This document shows positions 5,149 through 12,614 of a stretch of DNA of 16,842 nucleotides, piece after piece. The first letter of the stretch is position 1. Every line of letters begins with the position of its first letter. A model generated the notes under the pieces. It had not been told where the DNA came from. It searched no databases and saw nothing but the letters and a program-made list of their open reading frames with translations. The translations under genes were made by a program, and so were the position numbers. Source of the stretch: Bacteroidales bacterium UBA4243 (lineage in GTDB: Bacteria; Bacteroidota; Bacteroidia; Bacteroidales; F082); NCBI GenBank assembly GCA_002396205.1, contig DGXB01000055.1:1-16842 (forward strand). The letters are read 5' to 3'.

Positions 5149-7458
5149 TCACAACGACCTCAGCGACACAGCGAATCCGCCGCAAGGGGCCATCCTCAGC
5201 TTCAGCGACGACTTGCTCGTCACCGTCTTCTTGGTGATGGTGTAGGCTTGGGCATTGTAGTGCTCGTCAGGAATGCCGCTGGCATCCTTGGCATCGCAAT
5301 AAATCGTGGCTTCGTATTTCACGCCAGGCTTCAGGAAATCCAGTTTCACGCTGACTTCGCGGGCGTTTTCGTCGGTGATGCCGCCAACATACCACACATC
5401 GTGCGGCTCGGAATGCCAAAGGTCTTCCGTTGTGGCATCGTCGGGAAGGGCATAGACGAACTTGGTGGCGTTCGATACCACACCTTTCTTGCCGTCTTTC
5501 AAAGTGCCGACACCTTCGGCGGCTTTGTTCAGGCTCGACAGTTTCGGGTGACGTGCAGTAACAATGTATTCTCCAGGCTCAGCCTCAAGATAAATGCTCT
5601 TGTCCCAGTCCACAGCCACGTCTTTGATGAACTGGAAGGCATCCATGAAAGGCTCGTAGTGTTCGGGGAAGTCGGCGGCCATTTGCAAGGGCGAATAGAA
5701 GGTGACGTAAAGCCCCAATTGGTTGCAGATGGTGGTCCACATCTTCTTTCCCCAGGGCACAATCTTCCCGATGTCGGTTTGGAAGATGCCAGGCGTGTAG
5801 TCCATCGGGCCGCCTTGCAGTCGCGTGAAAGGCAGGATGGCGGTGTGGCCGGGATGGATGCGCTCGCGGAACTCAGTGCCCATCGCGCTCTCGTTGCCGA
5901 TCATGTTGGGCCAGGTGCGGCACAAACCCGTAGGTCGCACGGCTTCGTGGGCGTTCACCATGATTTTATGCTTGGCCGCCTCCGTGATGGCGTAATGGTA
6001 ATGGTTATTGATGGGCTGGCTGTAGTGGCCTTCGGCGTAAGGGATGATGGTGCCCACATAGCCGCTCTTCACGGCATTGTAGCCATATTGGTTCATCAGG
6101 TTGTAGGCCTGCTCCATCCAGCGCTCGTAATTCACTGTGGATGCGGAGCTTTCGTGGTGCATGATGAGGCGGATGCCTTTCTCGTGGGCGTATTTATTAA
6201 GCGCAGGCAAGTCGAAGTCGGGATAGGGTGTGAGGAAGTCGAAAACGAGTTCCTTCTGCTTGCCGTACCAGTCTTCCCAGCCGATGTTCCAGCCCTCGAT
6301 GAGCAGGGCATCGAAACCGTGGGCAGCGGCAAAGTCGATGTAGCGGCGCACGTTTTCAGTGTTGGCACCATGGTTGCCTGTGGGCTTGGCGTGGGCGTAA
6401 TCGGTCTCACCGATTCTCACCGAAGCGTAGTCGCTCGTGTACGACCAGCTGCTTTTGCCCGAAATCATCTCCCACCAAACGCCCATGTATTTCACGGGAT
6501 GGATCCATGAAACGTCTTCCAAGGCACAAGGCTCGTTGAGGTTGAGGATGAGGCGCGAGGCCAACACATCGGTGGCTTTTTCGCAAACCATCACGGTGCG
6601 CCAAGGGGTGTGGCAGGGTGCGTTGAGTCGACCTTTGTAGCCCGAGGCATCGGGGCAGAGGAAAGCGCGGAACACCATGTTCTTGTCGTCGAGGTCCAAA
6701 TGCATGGTCGGGAAGTCGAGCGTGGCGGCTTCGTGGATGTTGATGTAGAGGCCGTCATCGGTCTTCATCTGAAGGGCGGTCTGCACACCCGTTTCGGAGA
6801 ACGCCGTCCAGGGCCAACCACCGTGTTCGTGGCCTTTCTCCCACAAGCCACGGATTTCGGAAAGCCTACATTTTGTATAGTTGTATTCTTGCGTGTCGAG
6901 GTCGCCCGGAATCCACCAGGCCGTATGGTCGCCGGCCATGGCAAACTCGGTCATCTCTTCCTTGAACCAGAAACAGGCCAAAGCGTTCGGGATGGGGAAC
7001 TCGTAGCGGAAGCCCAGGCCGTCGTCGTAAAGGCGGAAGCGGATTTGCATCACCGTGGCCCTGGTCTCGGTGGAATGATCCATGCTCTCCACCGAGCCTA
7101 TGGGCTGCTCAAGAGTGACCAACATTTCATTGTAATGATTGCGGATTTTGGCCTCTTCGCCCCACACGGGTTCCCAAGTCTCATCGAAGGTGCTGTATTG
7201 CGTGTCTTTGAGCACGAAATGGTCCTTCATGTCGTCGCGCCATTCGAGGGTGAAACCCATCTTGGAGGGCAACACAATAGGTTTGCCGTTGCGGTCGAGC
7301 GCATACTGTGGCACGCCGTCGACCACGTCGAATTTCAGTTCAAGCTGTCCGTCGGGGCTTTTCAGGGCGACGGGGTTTTCGAATTTTTGGGCAAGGCCCA
7401 TTAAAGGCATGACCAACAAAGTAGCCAAAGCAACACAAAGGAGCGTCAGTTTTTTCAT
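5149..7458 (-). CDS. susB: GH97 inverting alpha-glucosidase, SusB type
   Basis: A 769-residue secreted glycoside hydrolase of family 97, expected to release glucose from alpha-linked gluco-oligosaccharides in the periplasm. The N-terminus MKKLTLLCVALATLLVMPLM is a signal peptide with likely cleavage after GLAQ or nearby. A beta-sandwich domain spans about 27-280, a TIM barrel about 290-575, then a C-terminal beta domain. Catalytic residues match Bacteroides thetaiotaomicron SusB at a constant offset of 3: Glu436 (HHESSAS) and Glu505 (NAHEAVRPTG) for the base pair E439/E508, and Glu529 (GTEFRE) for the acid E532. Glu191 matches the calcium ligand E194. It is therefore the inverting type, not the retaining Asp-nucleophile type. 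The start was placed at 7458 because the TATTTTTG box at 7499-7506 lies inside a longer in-frame extension. No susC or susD partner is in the window. Confidence 0.95.
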   Translation of the reverse strand: MKKLTLLCVALATLLVMPLMGLAQKFENPVALKSPDGQLELKFDVVDGVPQYALDRNGKPIVLPSKMGFTLEWRDDMKDHFVLKDTQYSTFDETWEPVWGEEAKIRNHYNEMLVTLEQPIGSVESMDHSTETRATVMQIRFRLYDDGLGFRYEFPIPNALACFWFKEEMTEFAMAGDHTAWWIPGDLDTQEYNYTKCRLSEIRGLWEKGHEHGGWPWTAFSETGVQTALQMKTDDGLYINIHEAATLDFPTMHLDLDDKNMVFRAFLCPDASGYKGRLNAPCHTPWRTVMVCEKATDVLASRLILNLNEPCALEDVSWIHPVKYMGVWWEMISGKSSWSYTSDYASVRIGETDYAHAKPTGNHGANTENVRRYIDFAAAHGFDALLIEGWNIGWEDWYGKQKELVFDFLTPYPDFDLPALNKYAHEKGIRLIMHHESSASTVNYERWMEQAYNLMNQYGYNAVKSGYVGTIIPYAEGHYSQPINNHYHYAITEAAKHKIMVNAHEAVRPTGLCRTWPNMIGNESAMGTEFRERIHPGHTAILPFTRLQGGPMDYTPGIFQTDIGKIVPWGKKMWTTICNQLGLYVTFYSPLQMAADFPEHYEPFMDAFQFIKDVAVDWDKSIYLEAEPGEYIVTARHPKLSSLNKAAEGVGTLKDGKKGVVSNATKFVYALPDDATTEDLWHSEPHDVWYVGGITDENAREVSVKLDFLKPGVKYEATIYCDAKDASGIPDEHYNAQAYTITKKTVTSKSSLKLRMAPCGGFAVSLRSL

Positions 7459-7498
7459 ATTTGAAACGATTAGTTTTGATGACTGCGATGATTGCGGG

Positions 7499-7506
7499 CA
7501 AAAATA
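7499..7506 (-). promoter_or_regulatory. Predicted -7 box of the GH97 gene promoter
   Basis: Plus-strand CAAAAATA reads TATTTTTG on the minus strand, matching TAnnTTTG. It is 40 bases upstream of the GH97 ATG and only 13 bases from the divergent rlmN box. Confidence 0.55.
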
Positions 7507-7519
7507 AGAAAAATAATCG

Positions 7520-7527
7520 TACCTTTG
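7520..7527 (+). promoter_or_regulatory. Predicted -7 box of the rlmN promoter
   Basis: TACCTTTG matches TAnnTTTG and lies 26 bases upstream of the rlmN ATG at 7554, giving a leader of about 20 nt. Any -33 contact would overlap the divergent box at 7499-7506. Confidence 0.6.
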
Positions 7528-7553
7528 CCACGTCATAGCGAGAAACGAAGCAA

Positions 7554-8573
7554 ATGGAAGAAAAACACATCCTTTTAGGCAAGACCCCCGCCGAGATTCA
7601 AGAAGTGGTCGAACAATTGCAGCTACCCAAATTCACGGGCAAGCAAATCGTGGACTGGATCTACAACAAACGCTGCGCCTCAATCGACGAGATGACCAAC
7701 CTCAGCAAGGCCTCACGGGCACTATTGGCCGAGCATTACGAGACTGGACTGAAGGCCCCCGTCAAGGAGCAAGTGTCGACCGACGGCACGAAGAAATATC
7801 TCTTCCCTGCCGGCCAGCATTTCGTCGAGGCGGCCTACATCCCCGACCGCGAGCGGGCCACGCTGTGCGTCTCCACGCAGGTGGGCTGCCAGATGGACTG
7901 CCTCTTCTGCGCCACGGGCAAACAAGGCTTCCAGAAAAACCTCTCGGCTGCCGAAATCATGAACCAGATCCTCAGCCTGCCCGAGTTCGACACGCTGACC
8001 AACATCGTCTTCATGGGCATGGGCGAGCCTTTGGCCAACTACGACAACCTGATGCGCTCGCTCGACATCCTCACGCAAGAATGGGCCTTGGGTTGGAGCC
8101 CCACGCGCATCACCGTCTCGACAAGCGGCCTCATCCCCAACATGAAGCGGTTCTTGGAGGAATCGAAATGCAACCTCGCCATCTCGATGCACAGTCCCTT
8201 CCACGACGAGCGCCTCAAACTGATGCCCATCGAGAAGACCTACCCCATCAAGGAAGTCATCCATGCCGTCAAGCAACACGACTGGCACGGACAACGCCGC
8301 CTGTCGTTCGAGTACATCATCTTCAAGGACCTCAACGCCTCCAAAGACCACATCAGGGAAATCGCCCGCCTGTTGGGCAGCACCCGATGCCGCATTAATT
8401 TAATAAGGTACCACGCCGTGCCTGGCATCCCGCTGAAGAGCCCCGATGCCGCCACCATGACTTGGTTCCGCGACGCGTTGAACGAGAAGGGCATCATCGC
8501 CACCATTCGCGCCTCACGCGGACAAGACATCGACGCGGCCTGCGGGCTGCTGTCGACGAAAAACCTATTATAA
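7554..8573 (+). CDS. rlmN: Dual-specificity rRNA/tRNA adenine-C2 methyltransferase, radical SAM
   Basis: Methylates C2 of adenosine 2503 in 23S rRNA and of A37 in some tRNAs, in the cytoplasm. The 339-residue product carries the RlmN layout: an N-terminal accessory domain (about 1-95, with KFTGKQIVDWIY), then the radical-SAM cluster CQMDCLFC with Cys112, Cys116 and Cys119. It continues with the SAM-binding GMGEPLANY segment and ends with SRGQDIDAACGL, where Cys330 is the second mechanistic Cys. The A-N-Y after GMGEP and the Gln after SRG fit RlmN rather than the resistance enzyme Cfr. It is monocistronic, divergent from the GH97 gene and convergent with the DUF1295 gene (20-base gap). Confidence 0.97.
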   Translation: MEEKHILLGKTPAEIQEVVEQLQLPKFTGKQIVDWIYNKRCASIDEMTNLSKASRALLAEHYETGLKAPVKEQVSTDGTKKYLFPAGQHFVEAAYIPDRERATLCVSTQVGCQMDCLFCATGKQGFQKNLSAAEIMNQILSLPEFDTLTNIVFMGMGEPLANYDNLMRSLDILTQEWALGWSPTRITVSTSGLIPNMKRFLEESKCNLAISMHSPFHDERLKLMPIEKTYPIKEVIHAVKQHDWHGQRRLSFEYIIFKDLNASKDHIREIARLLGSTRCRINLIRYHAVPGIPLKSPDAATMTWFRDALNEKGIIATIRASRGQDIDAACGLLSTKNLL

Positions 8574-8593
8574 AGACAAGCCTGGCTTGCGGG

Positions 8594-9544
8594 TTATTGG
8601 TATTTCCTTCCCGGAAAATACTTATTCACTTTCTTGCAATAGTCAGCATAGTCGGGGTATTTGCCGCTGCTGATTTCCTCGGCAAGGCTCGTGCTGCCCA
8701 AGAAGAGGACGATCAGAAGCAACGCACCAATCATGCTCCAATTGATGACGCCGATGCCCGCCCCGATGGAAAAAATGTAGAGGCTCACCCAAATGGACTG
8801 CTCGGCGATATAATTCGGGTGACGGCTCACATTCCATAAGCCAGTGGTATTGAAGCCCTTATTGTAAGGCGCAGGAAGATCTTCGAGCTTTCGTCCCTCA
8901 TTGAGCAATTCCCTTTTCTTGGAATGGAAAGCCCACTGTTGCTCATCGGCGACGGTCTCATAAACGATGAATCCTAACATGAGCACTGCAGCCACCACGT
9001 CGACCCAGCCGAATGGTGCCGTGGAGTTCATGCAAACAAGGGCCGGGAAGGTCAGCATAAGGATGAGCGCGTTTTGATAGATCGAGATGAAAAACAAGTC
9101 GAAAACGAGCCACACCACCCTGTTTTTGAACGGGGGCGTTGCGCGGAGCACCTTCCAGCGGTAATCCTCCTCCCCTTCCCAGAATTTCAACTTGTAAGCA
9201 CCTTTTCGGGCAAAATTGTAGGTCAGGCGCAACCCCCAAAGGGTTGCCAGCACCGCCATCACCACCAATCGGGGGTGCATGCCGCCTTTGACGGCGATTG
9301 TCCAGCAATAGACAATGGGAAGCAAACTCCATATCTTGTCGACCTGACTGTTGTTGCCTGTGATTTCGCCTAAGGCAAAACACAACAATGCACTGCATCC
9401 GGCGATGATGCCCAAGGTCTTGAGCACTTCGAGTTGCGAGGCATCGAGCGCAGGTCCCATGTAGACATACAGGATCGGGCAAACGACAAGCGAAAGCACA
9501 ATCAAAGCCCCGATAAGGGGAATGTTCATTTTTTTCATAGCCAT
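8594..9544 (-). CDS. DUF1295 family multi-pass membrane protein (steroid-reductase/ICMT-like fold)
   Basis: A 316-residue integral membrane protein. Hydrophobic segments lie near 8-30, 43-62, 70-87, 92-108, 143-170, 180-200 and 250-285, consistent with six or seven helices. The signature is GLWNVSRHPNYIAEQSIW at about 235-252, the conserved cofactor-region motif of the DUF1295 / steroid 5-alpha-reductase C-terminal / isoprenylcysteine methyltransferase superfamily. These proteins reduce or methylate lipid-like substrates; the substrate here is unknown. Met3 is an equally possible start. It begins 20 bases after the stop of the carboxyltransferase gene on the same strand and has no promoter box of its own, so it is probably its transcript partner. 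That could hint at isoprenoid or branched-chain lipid chemistry, but this is inference. Confidence 0.88.
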   Translation of the reverse strand: MAMKKMNIPLIGALIVLSLVVCPILYVYMGPALDASQLEVLKTLGIIAGCSALLCFALGEITGNNSQVDKIWSLLPIVYCWTIAVKGGMHPRLVVMAVLATLWGLRLTYNFARKGAYKLKFWEGEEDYRWKVLRATPPFKNRVVWLVFDLFFISIYQNALILMLTFPALVCMNSTAPFGWVDVVAAVLMLGFIVYETVADEQQWAFHSKKRELLNEGRKLEDLPAPYNKGFNTTGLWNVSRHPNYIAEQSIWVSLYIFSIGAGIGVINWSMIGALLLIVLFLGSTSLAEEISSGKYPDYADYCKKVNKYFPGRKYQ

Positions 9545-9564
9545 GAATTTAAGTTTTCAAACCG

Positions 9565-11172
9565 TTACATCCTAAACACCCCAAACTGCTGCGGCGGGAA
9601 AGGCTGGTTCAGCGAGGCCGCGATGCCCAAAGCGAGGATTTTTCGCGTATCGACAGGGTCGATGATGCCGTCGTCCCACAAACGGGCCGTGCTGTAGAAA
9701 GCCGAGCCTTCGTAGTCGTATTTGGCCAAAATCTCTTTCTTCAGCTGGGCGATTTCGTCTTTCGGCACCTCCAAACCTTTATATTTGTACTGGTCTTCCT
9801 TGACCGTGGCCAACACGCTGGCCGCCTGCTCGCCACCCATGACGGAGATTTTGGCGTTGGGCCACATGAACAACAACCTCGGACTGTAGGCCCGACCTGC
9901 CATGCCGTAGTTTCCTGCGCCAAACGAGCCGCCGAAAATGACCGTAAACTTGGGCACGTTGGCGTTCGAGACGGCATGAACCATCTTGGCGCCGTCCTTG
10001 GCGATACCGCCTTGCTCGTATTGCTTGCCCACCATGAAGCCCGTGATGTTCTGCAAAAACACCAACGGAATGTTGCGCTGACAGCAAAGCTCGATGAAGT
10101 GGGTGGCTTTCAGTGCTGATTCCGAGAACAACACGCCATAATTGGCCAGGATGCCTACGGGGAAACCCATCAGGTGGGCGAAGCCGCAGACAAGGGTCGT
10201 GGCATATCGCGACTTGAACTCCTGGAAACGGCTCCCGTCGACGATACGGGCAATGATTTCGCGCGGGTCGACGAGCTTGTGGAAATCGATGGGCGCGAGG
10301 CCGTAAAGGTCGTGCGGGTCGTATAAAGGTGCCTCCACGGGAAGCATGTCGAGTTTCTGTCGGTGGCTCTTCTCCAAGGTCTTGAAGATGTTGCGGCAAA
10401 TCTGCAAGGCGTGTTGGTCGTTCTCGGCCAAGTGGTCGGCCACGCCCGAGATGCTGGTGTGCATCTCGCCACCGCCCAACTCTTCAGCCGTGACCACCTC
10501 GCCCGTGGCCGCTTTCACCAGCGGCGGTCCGCCGAGATAAATCGTGCCTTGGTTGCGCACGATGATGGTCTCATCGCTCATGGCGGGCACGTAGGCTCCG
10601 CCAGCTGTGCACATGCCCATCACGATGGCGATCTGCGGGATGCCCATGGCCGACATGCGCGCCTGATTGTAGAAGAAACGCCCGAAGTGGTCGCGGTCGG
10701 GGAAGACCGTGTCCTGCTCGGGCAGGAAAGCGCCGCCGCTGTCGACCATATAGACGCAGGGCAGGTGGTTCTCCATCGCAATCTCTTGGGCACGAAGGTG
10801 TTTCTTCACCGTGTATTGCATATAGGTACCGCCTTTCACGGTGGCATCGTTGGCCACGATGACCGCCTCTCTGCCTTGAATCACACCTATGCCGGTGATG
10901 ATGCCCGCCGAGGGGAAGTCATTGTTATAAGTGCCGTAGGCCGCCATCGGCGAGAGTTCGAGGAATGGCGTATTCGGGTCGATGAGCAGGTCGATGCGCT
11001 CGCGGGCAAGCAGTTTGTTACGTTTCTTGTGTTTGGCCACGGCACTCTCGCCGCCGCCTTGCATCGAGGCCGCCATCGCTTCGCGGTATTGTGCCATCAG
11101 CGCGAGGAAATTCTTCTCGTTCTGGCGGAACTCCTCAGAGTCGGTTCGTATGTTGGATTTCAGTACTTGCAT
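9565..11172 (-). CDS. mccB: Acyl-CoA carboxylase beta subunit, 3-methylcrotonyl-CoA carboxylase type
   Basis: A 535-residue carboxyltransferase (crotonase fold, two halves) that moves CO2 from biotin to an acyl-CoA. It reads closely to the beta subunit of 3-methylcrotonyl-CoA carboxylase: KKHLRAQEIAMENHLPC, VDSGGAFLPEQDTVFPDRDHFGR and MCTAGGAYVPAMSDE in the first half. The second half has GAGNYGMAGRAYSPR, WPNAKISVMGGEQAASVLATV and the C-terminus FGVFRM. Methylcrotonyl-CoA (leucine breakdown) is the best guess; geranyl-CoA or another acyl-CoA is possible. The biotin-carboxylase/biotin-carrier subunit is not next to it in this window. The start at 11172 was chosen because the TATTTTTG box at 11195-11202 lies inside the longer open frame. 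The DUF1295 gene follows after 20 bases. Confidence 0.93.
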   Translation of the reverse strand: MQVLKSNIRTDSEEFRQNEKNFLALMAQYREAMAASMQGGGESAVAKHKKRNKLLARERIDLLIDPNTPFLELSPMAAYGTYNNDFPSAGIITGIGVIQGREAVIVANDATVKGGTYMQYTVKKHLRAQEIAMENHLPCVYMVDSGGAFLPEQDTVFPDRDHFGRFFYNQARMSAMGIPQIAIVMGMCTAGGAYVPAMSDETIIVRNQGTIYLGGPPLVKAATGEVVTAEELGGGEMHTSISGVADHLAENDQHALQICRNIFKTLEKSHRQKLDMLPVEAPLYDPHDLYGLAPIDFHKLVDPREIIARIVDGSRFQEFKSRYATTLVCGFAHLMGFPVGILANYGVLFSESALKATHFIELCCQRNIPLVFLQNITGFMVGKQYEQGGIAKDGAKMVHAVSNANVPKFTVIFGGSFGAGNYGMAGRAYSPRLLFMWPNAKISVMGGEQAASVLATVKEDQYKYKGLEVPKDEIAQLKKEILAKYDYEGSAFYSTARLWDDGIIDPVDTRKILALGIAASLNQPFPPQQFGVFRM

Positions 11173-11194
11173 GGTTTCTGCTGATTTGAAAGCA

Positions 11195-11202
11195 CAAAAA
11201 TA
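11195..11202 (-). promoter_or_regulatory. Predicted -7 box of the carboxyltransferase promoter
   Basis: Plus-strand CAAAAATA reads TATTTTTG on the minus strand, 22 bases upstream of the ATG at 11172. It is the same octamer as the GH97 promoter box. Confidence 0.55.
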
Positions 11203-11245
11203 AGGAAAAAACGACAAATGAAAAGTAAGTTAGAAATATTTCCCC

Positions 11246-11253
11246 TATCTTTG
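11246..11253 (+). promoter_or_regulatory. Predicted -7 box of the ftsX promoter
   Basis: TATCTTTG lies 19 bases upstream of the ftsX ATG at 11273, so the leader would be about 13 nt. No further TAnnTTTG box is seen before DUF3098, uppP or truB, so this promoter may drive the cluster up to the terminator at 14174. Confidence 0.6.
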
Positions 11254-11272
11254 CCGTTTCAAAAGAAAAAGG

Positions 11273-12151
11273 ATGTCCGAAAAGAGTTCAAACAGAGGCC
11301 GTGTGGCAGGGTCGTATTTCATGTCGATGATGAGTATCGCATTGGTACTCTTCCTCTTAGGCGTGTTTGCCCTGCTCATGATGCACGCGCAGAAACTCTC
11401 CAACCACCTCAAGGAGAACATCGGCTTCGAGGTGGTGATGAACAGCAACGTGAAGGAAGCCAAGATCTTGCAGCTGCAAAAGGAACTGGACGCCATGCCC
11501 GCCGTGAAGTCGACGGAATACATCACCAAGGAAGAGGCCATCCGCCGCCTCAGCGACGACCTTGGCGAGGACTTCCTGCAATGGCTCGGCAACGAGGAGA
11601 ACCCACTCCTCCCCTCCATCAACGTGCGCTTCAACGCGGATTGGGCTAACAACGACAGCATCGCGGCGATCCAGACCCAGCTGTTGAAAAACACCGACAT
11701 CAAGGAAATCTATTACCAGAAATCGCTCGTCGGCGTCATCAACCAGAACGTGAACCGCATCGGCCTCGCGCTGATGGCGGCCAGCCTTATCCTGCTCATC
11801 ATCGCTATCACACTGATTCGCAATACGATACGACTCAGCGTCTACTCGAAGCGTTTCCTCGTGCGCAGCATGCAGCTCGTGGGTGCCACGCCGGCCTACA
11901 TCCGCCGTCCGTTCATCCGCAGCGGTGTGTTGCAAGGCTTTTTCGGCGCCTTGATTGCCGATGCCCTGCTTGCCTTGCTCATCTATGGCCTCGACCAACG
12001 CCTGCCCGAGCTGACCCTCGTGCAAGACTATAAAATCATCATCGGCATCTTTGTCGGCATCATCGGCTTGGGCATCTTGCTTGGCGGACTCTCCACCCGA
12101 CTCGCCTTGCGCAAATACCTCCACGCTGACGTCGACCGATTATATGTGTAA
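11273..12151 (+). CDS. ftsX: Cell division permease-like protein FtsX
   Basis: The inner-membrane partner of the ATPase FtsE, which activates peptidoglycan hydrolases at the division site. The 292-residue product has the FtsX layout: a short cytoplasmic N-terminus, TM1 near 18-38, and a periplasmic domain of about 120 residues (40-160). TM2 (163-183), TM3 (219-240) and TM4 (255-275) follow. The loop after TM2, IRNTIRLSVYSKRFLVRSMQLVGAT, is the conserved FtsX permease region that contacts FtsE. ftsE is not in the window. It is the first gene of the run to DUF3098, uppP and truB, and it diverges from the carboxyltransferase gene. Confidence 0.94.
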   Translation: MSEKSSNRGRVAGSYFMSMMSIALVLFLLGVFALLMMHAQKLSNHLKENIGFEVVMNSNVKEAKILQLQKELDAMPAVKSTEYITKEEAIRRLSDDLGEDFLQWLGNEENPLLPSINVRFNADWANNDSIAAIQTQLLKNTDIKEIYYQKSLVGVINQNVNRIGLALMAASLILLIIAITLIRNTIRLSVYSKRFLVRSMQLVGATPAYIRRPFIRSGVLQGFFGALIADALLALLIYGLDQRLPELTLVQDYKIIIGIFVGIIGLGILLGGLSTRLALRKYLHADVDRLYV

Positions 12152-12159
12152 CCCATCAA

Positions 12160-12185
12160 GGGCGTCTGAGCCTGTCGAAGACCCC
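12160..12185. repeat. Short hairpin matching a common dispersed repeat (CTTCGACAGGCTCAG type)
   Basis: GGGcGTCT and AGACCCC pair around GAGCCTGTCGA, with one bulged C. The core, CTTCGACAGGCTCAG on the minus strand, is a short motif I recall as widely dispersed between genes in many bacterial genomes. It begins 8 bases after the ftsX stop. It may act as a weak processing or termination site, but no clean T-run follows. Its copy number in this genome cannot be checked here. Confidence 0.5.
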
Positions 12186-12200
12186 GAATTTTAAATTTTA

Positions 12201-12238
12201 AATTTTGAATCTTAAATATTGAATTTTGAATCTTAAAT
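12201..12238. repeat. AT-rich 17-bp tandem direct repeat before the DUF3098 gene
   Basis: AATTTTGAATCTTAAAT occurs at 12201-12217 and at 12222-12238 (period 21), preceded by further TTTAAATTT tracts. It fills the gap between the hairpin at 12160-12185 and the ATG at 12248. A related AT-rich tract is seen in the aspS leader (about 705-740). Confidence 0.65.
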
Positions 12239-12247
12239 CTACCGAAT

Positions 12248-12511
12248 ATGGCAAAAGAAACAAAGACACAAGTTACCGAAACCACTGACAACGAGAAAGT
12301 CATGCCCTTCGGCAAAATGAACTACATCATCGTGCTCATCGGCCTCGCCCTCATCGCCTTAGGCTTCATCCTGATGATTGGAGGCGGCTCCGACGACCCC
12401 AAGGTGTTCAACGAATCCATGTTCAACTTCCAACGCATCACCCTTGCCCCGATTTTGGTCTTGGCGGGATTTGTGGTGGAGATCGTGGCAATCTTTTGGA
12501 AAAGGAAATAA
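12248..12511 (+). CDS. DUF3098 family small membrane protein
   Basis: An 87-residue protein of unknown function. After a charged, Thr/Lys-rich N-terminus (1-24), one hydrophobic helix spans about 26-45 (IIVLIGLALIALGFILMIGG) and a second about 65-83 (ILVLAGFVVEIVAIFW), ending in KRK. The segment GGGSDDPKVFNESMFNFQRITLAP between the helices is typical of DUF3098. Members usually sit between ftsX and uppP in Bacteroidota, as here, so a link to the cell envelope is likely but unproven. Both flanking gaps carry repeat sequence, which is unusual inside an otherwise tight cluster. Confidence 0.9.
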   Translation: MAKETKTQVTETTDNEKVMPFGKMNYIIVLIGLALIALGFILMIGGGSDDPKVFNESMFNFQRITLAPILVLAGFVVEIVAIFWKRK

Positions 12512-12522
12512 TACCCGCTTTG

Positions 12523-12590
12523 CGTCACTGCGAGGCACGAAGCAGTCCAAAAAATACTGGATTGCTTCGTCGTTCCTCCTCGCAATGACG
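12523..12590. repeat. Dispersed-type hairpin repeat (CGTCATTGCGAGG... family) between DUF3098 and uppP
   Basis: The left arm (12523-12548) begins CGTCACTGCGAGG and ends ACGAAGCAGTCC; the right arm (12559-12590) begins GGATTGCTTCGT and ends CCTCGCAATGACG. The arms pair around a 10-base A-rich loop, with one C-A mismatch, one G-T pair and a 6-base asymmetric internal insert on the right. The sequence belongs to a short repeat I recall from intergenic DNA of many phyla. It carries no gene and fills nearly the whole 103-base gap. It could be a non-autonomous mobile element or a transcript-stability hairpin. Confidence 0.8.
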
Positions 12591-12614
12591 ACAAGCGTCA
12601 AATAACATAATACT

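Noticed and set aside
5248..6510. Long open frame on the plus strand opposite the GH97 gene (420 codons)
   Set aside because: It is antisense to conserved GH97 coding sequence, has no recognisable domain, and reflects the codon bias of the real gene.
7459..7536. N-terminal extension of the GH97 protein
   Set aside because: The extension covers the predicted promoter box and precedes a clear signal peptide that starts at 7458.
8577..8589. CAAGCC-T-GGCTTG inverted repeat between rlmN and the DUF1295 gene as a terminator
   Set aside because: A one-base spacer leaves only a 4-bp usable stem, with no T-run; too weak to call.
11173..11217. N-terminal extension of the carboxyltransferase to 11217
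   Set aside because: It spans the TATTTTTG box at 11195-11202; the family start fits 11172.
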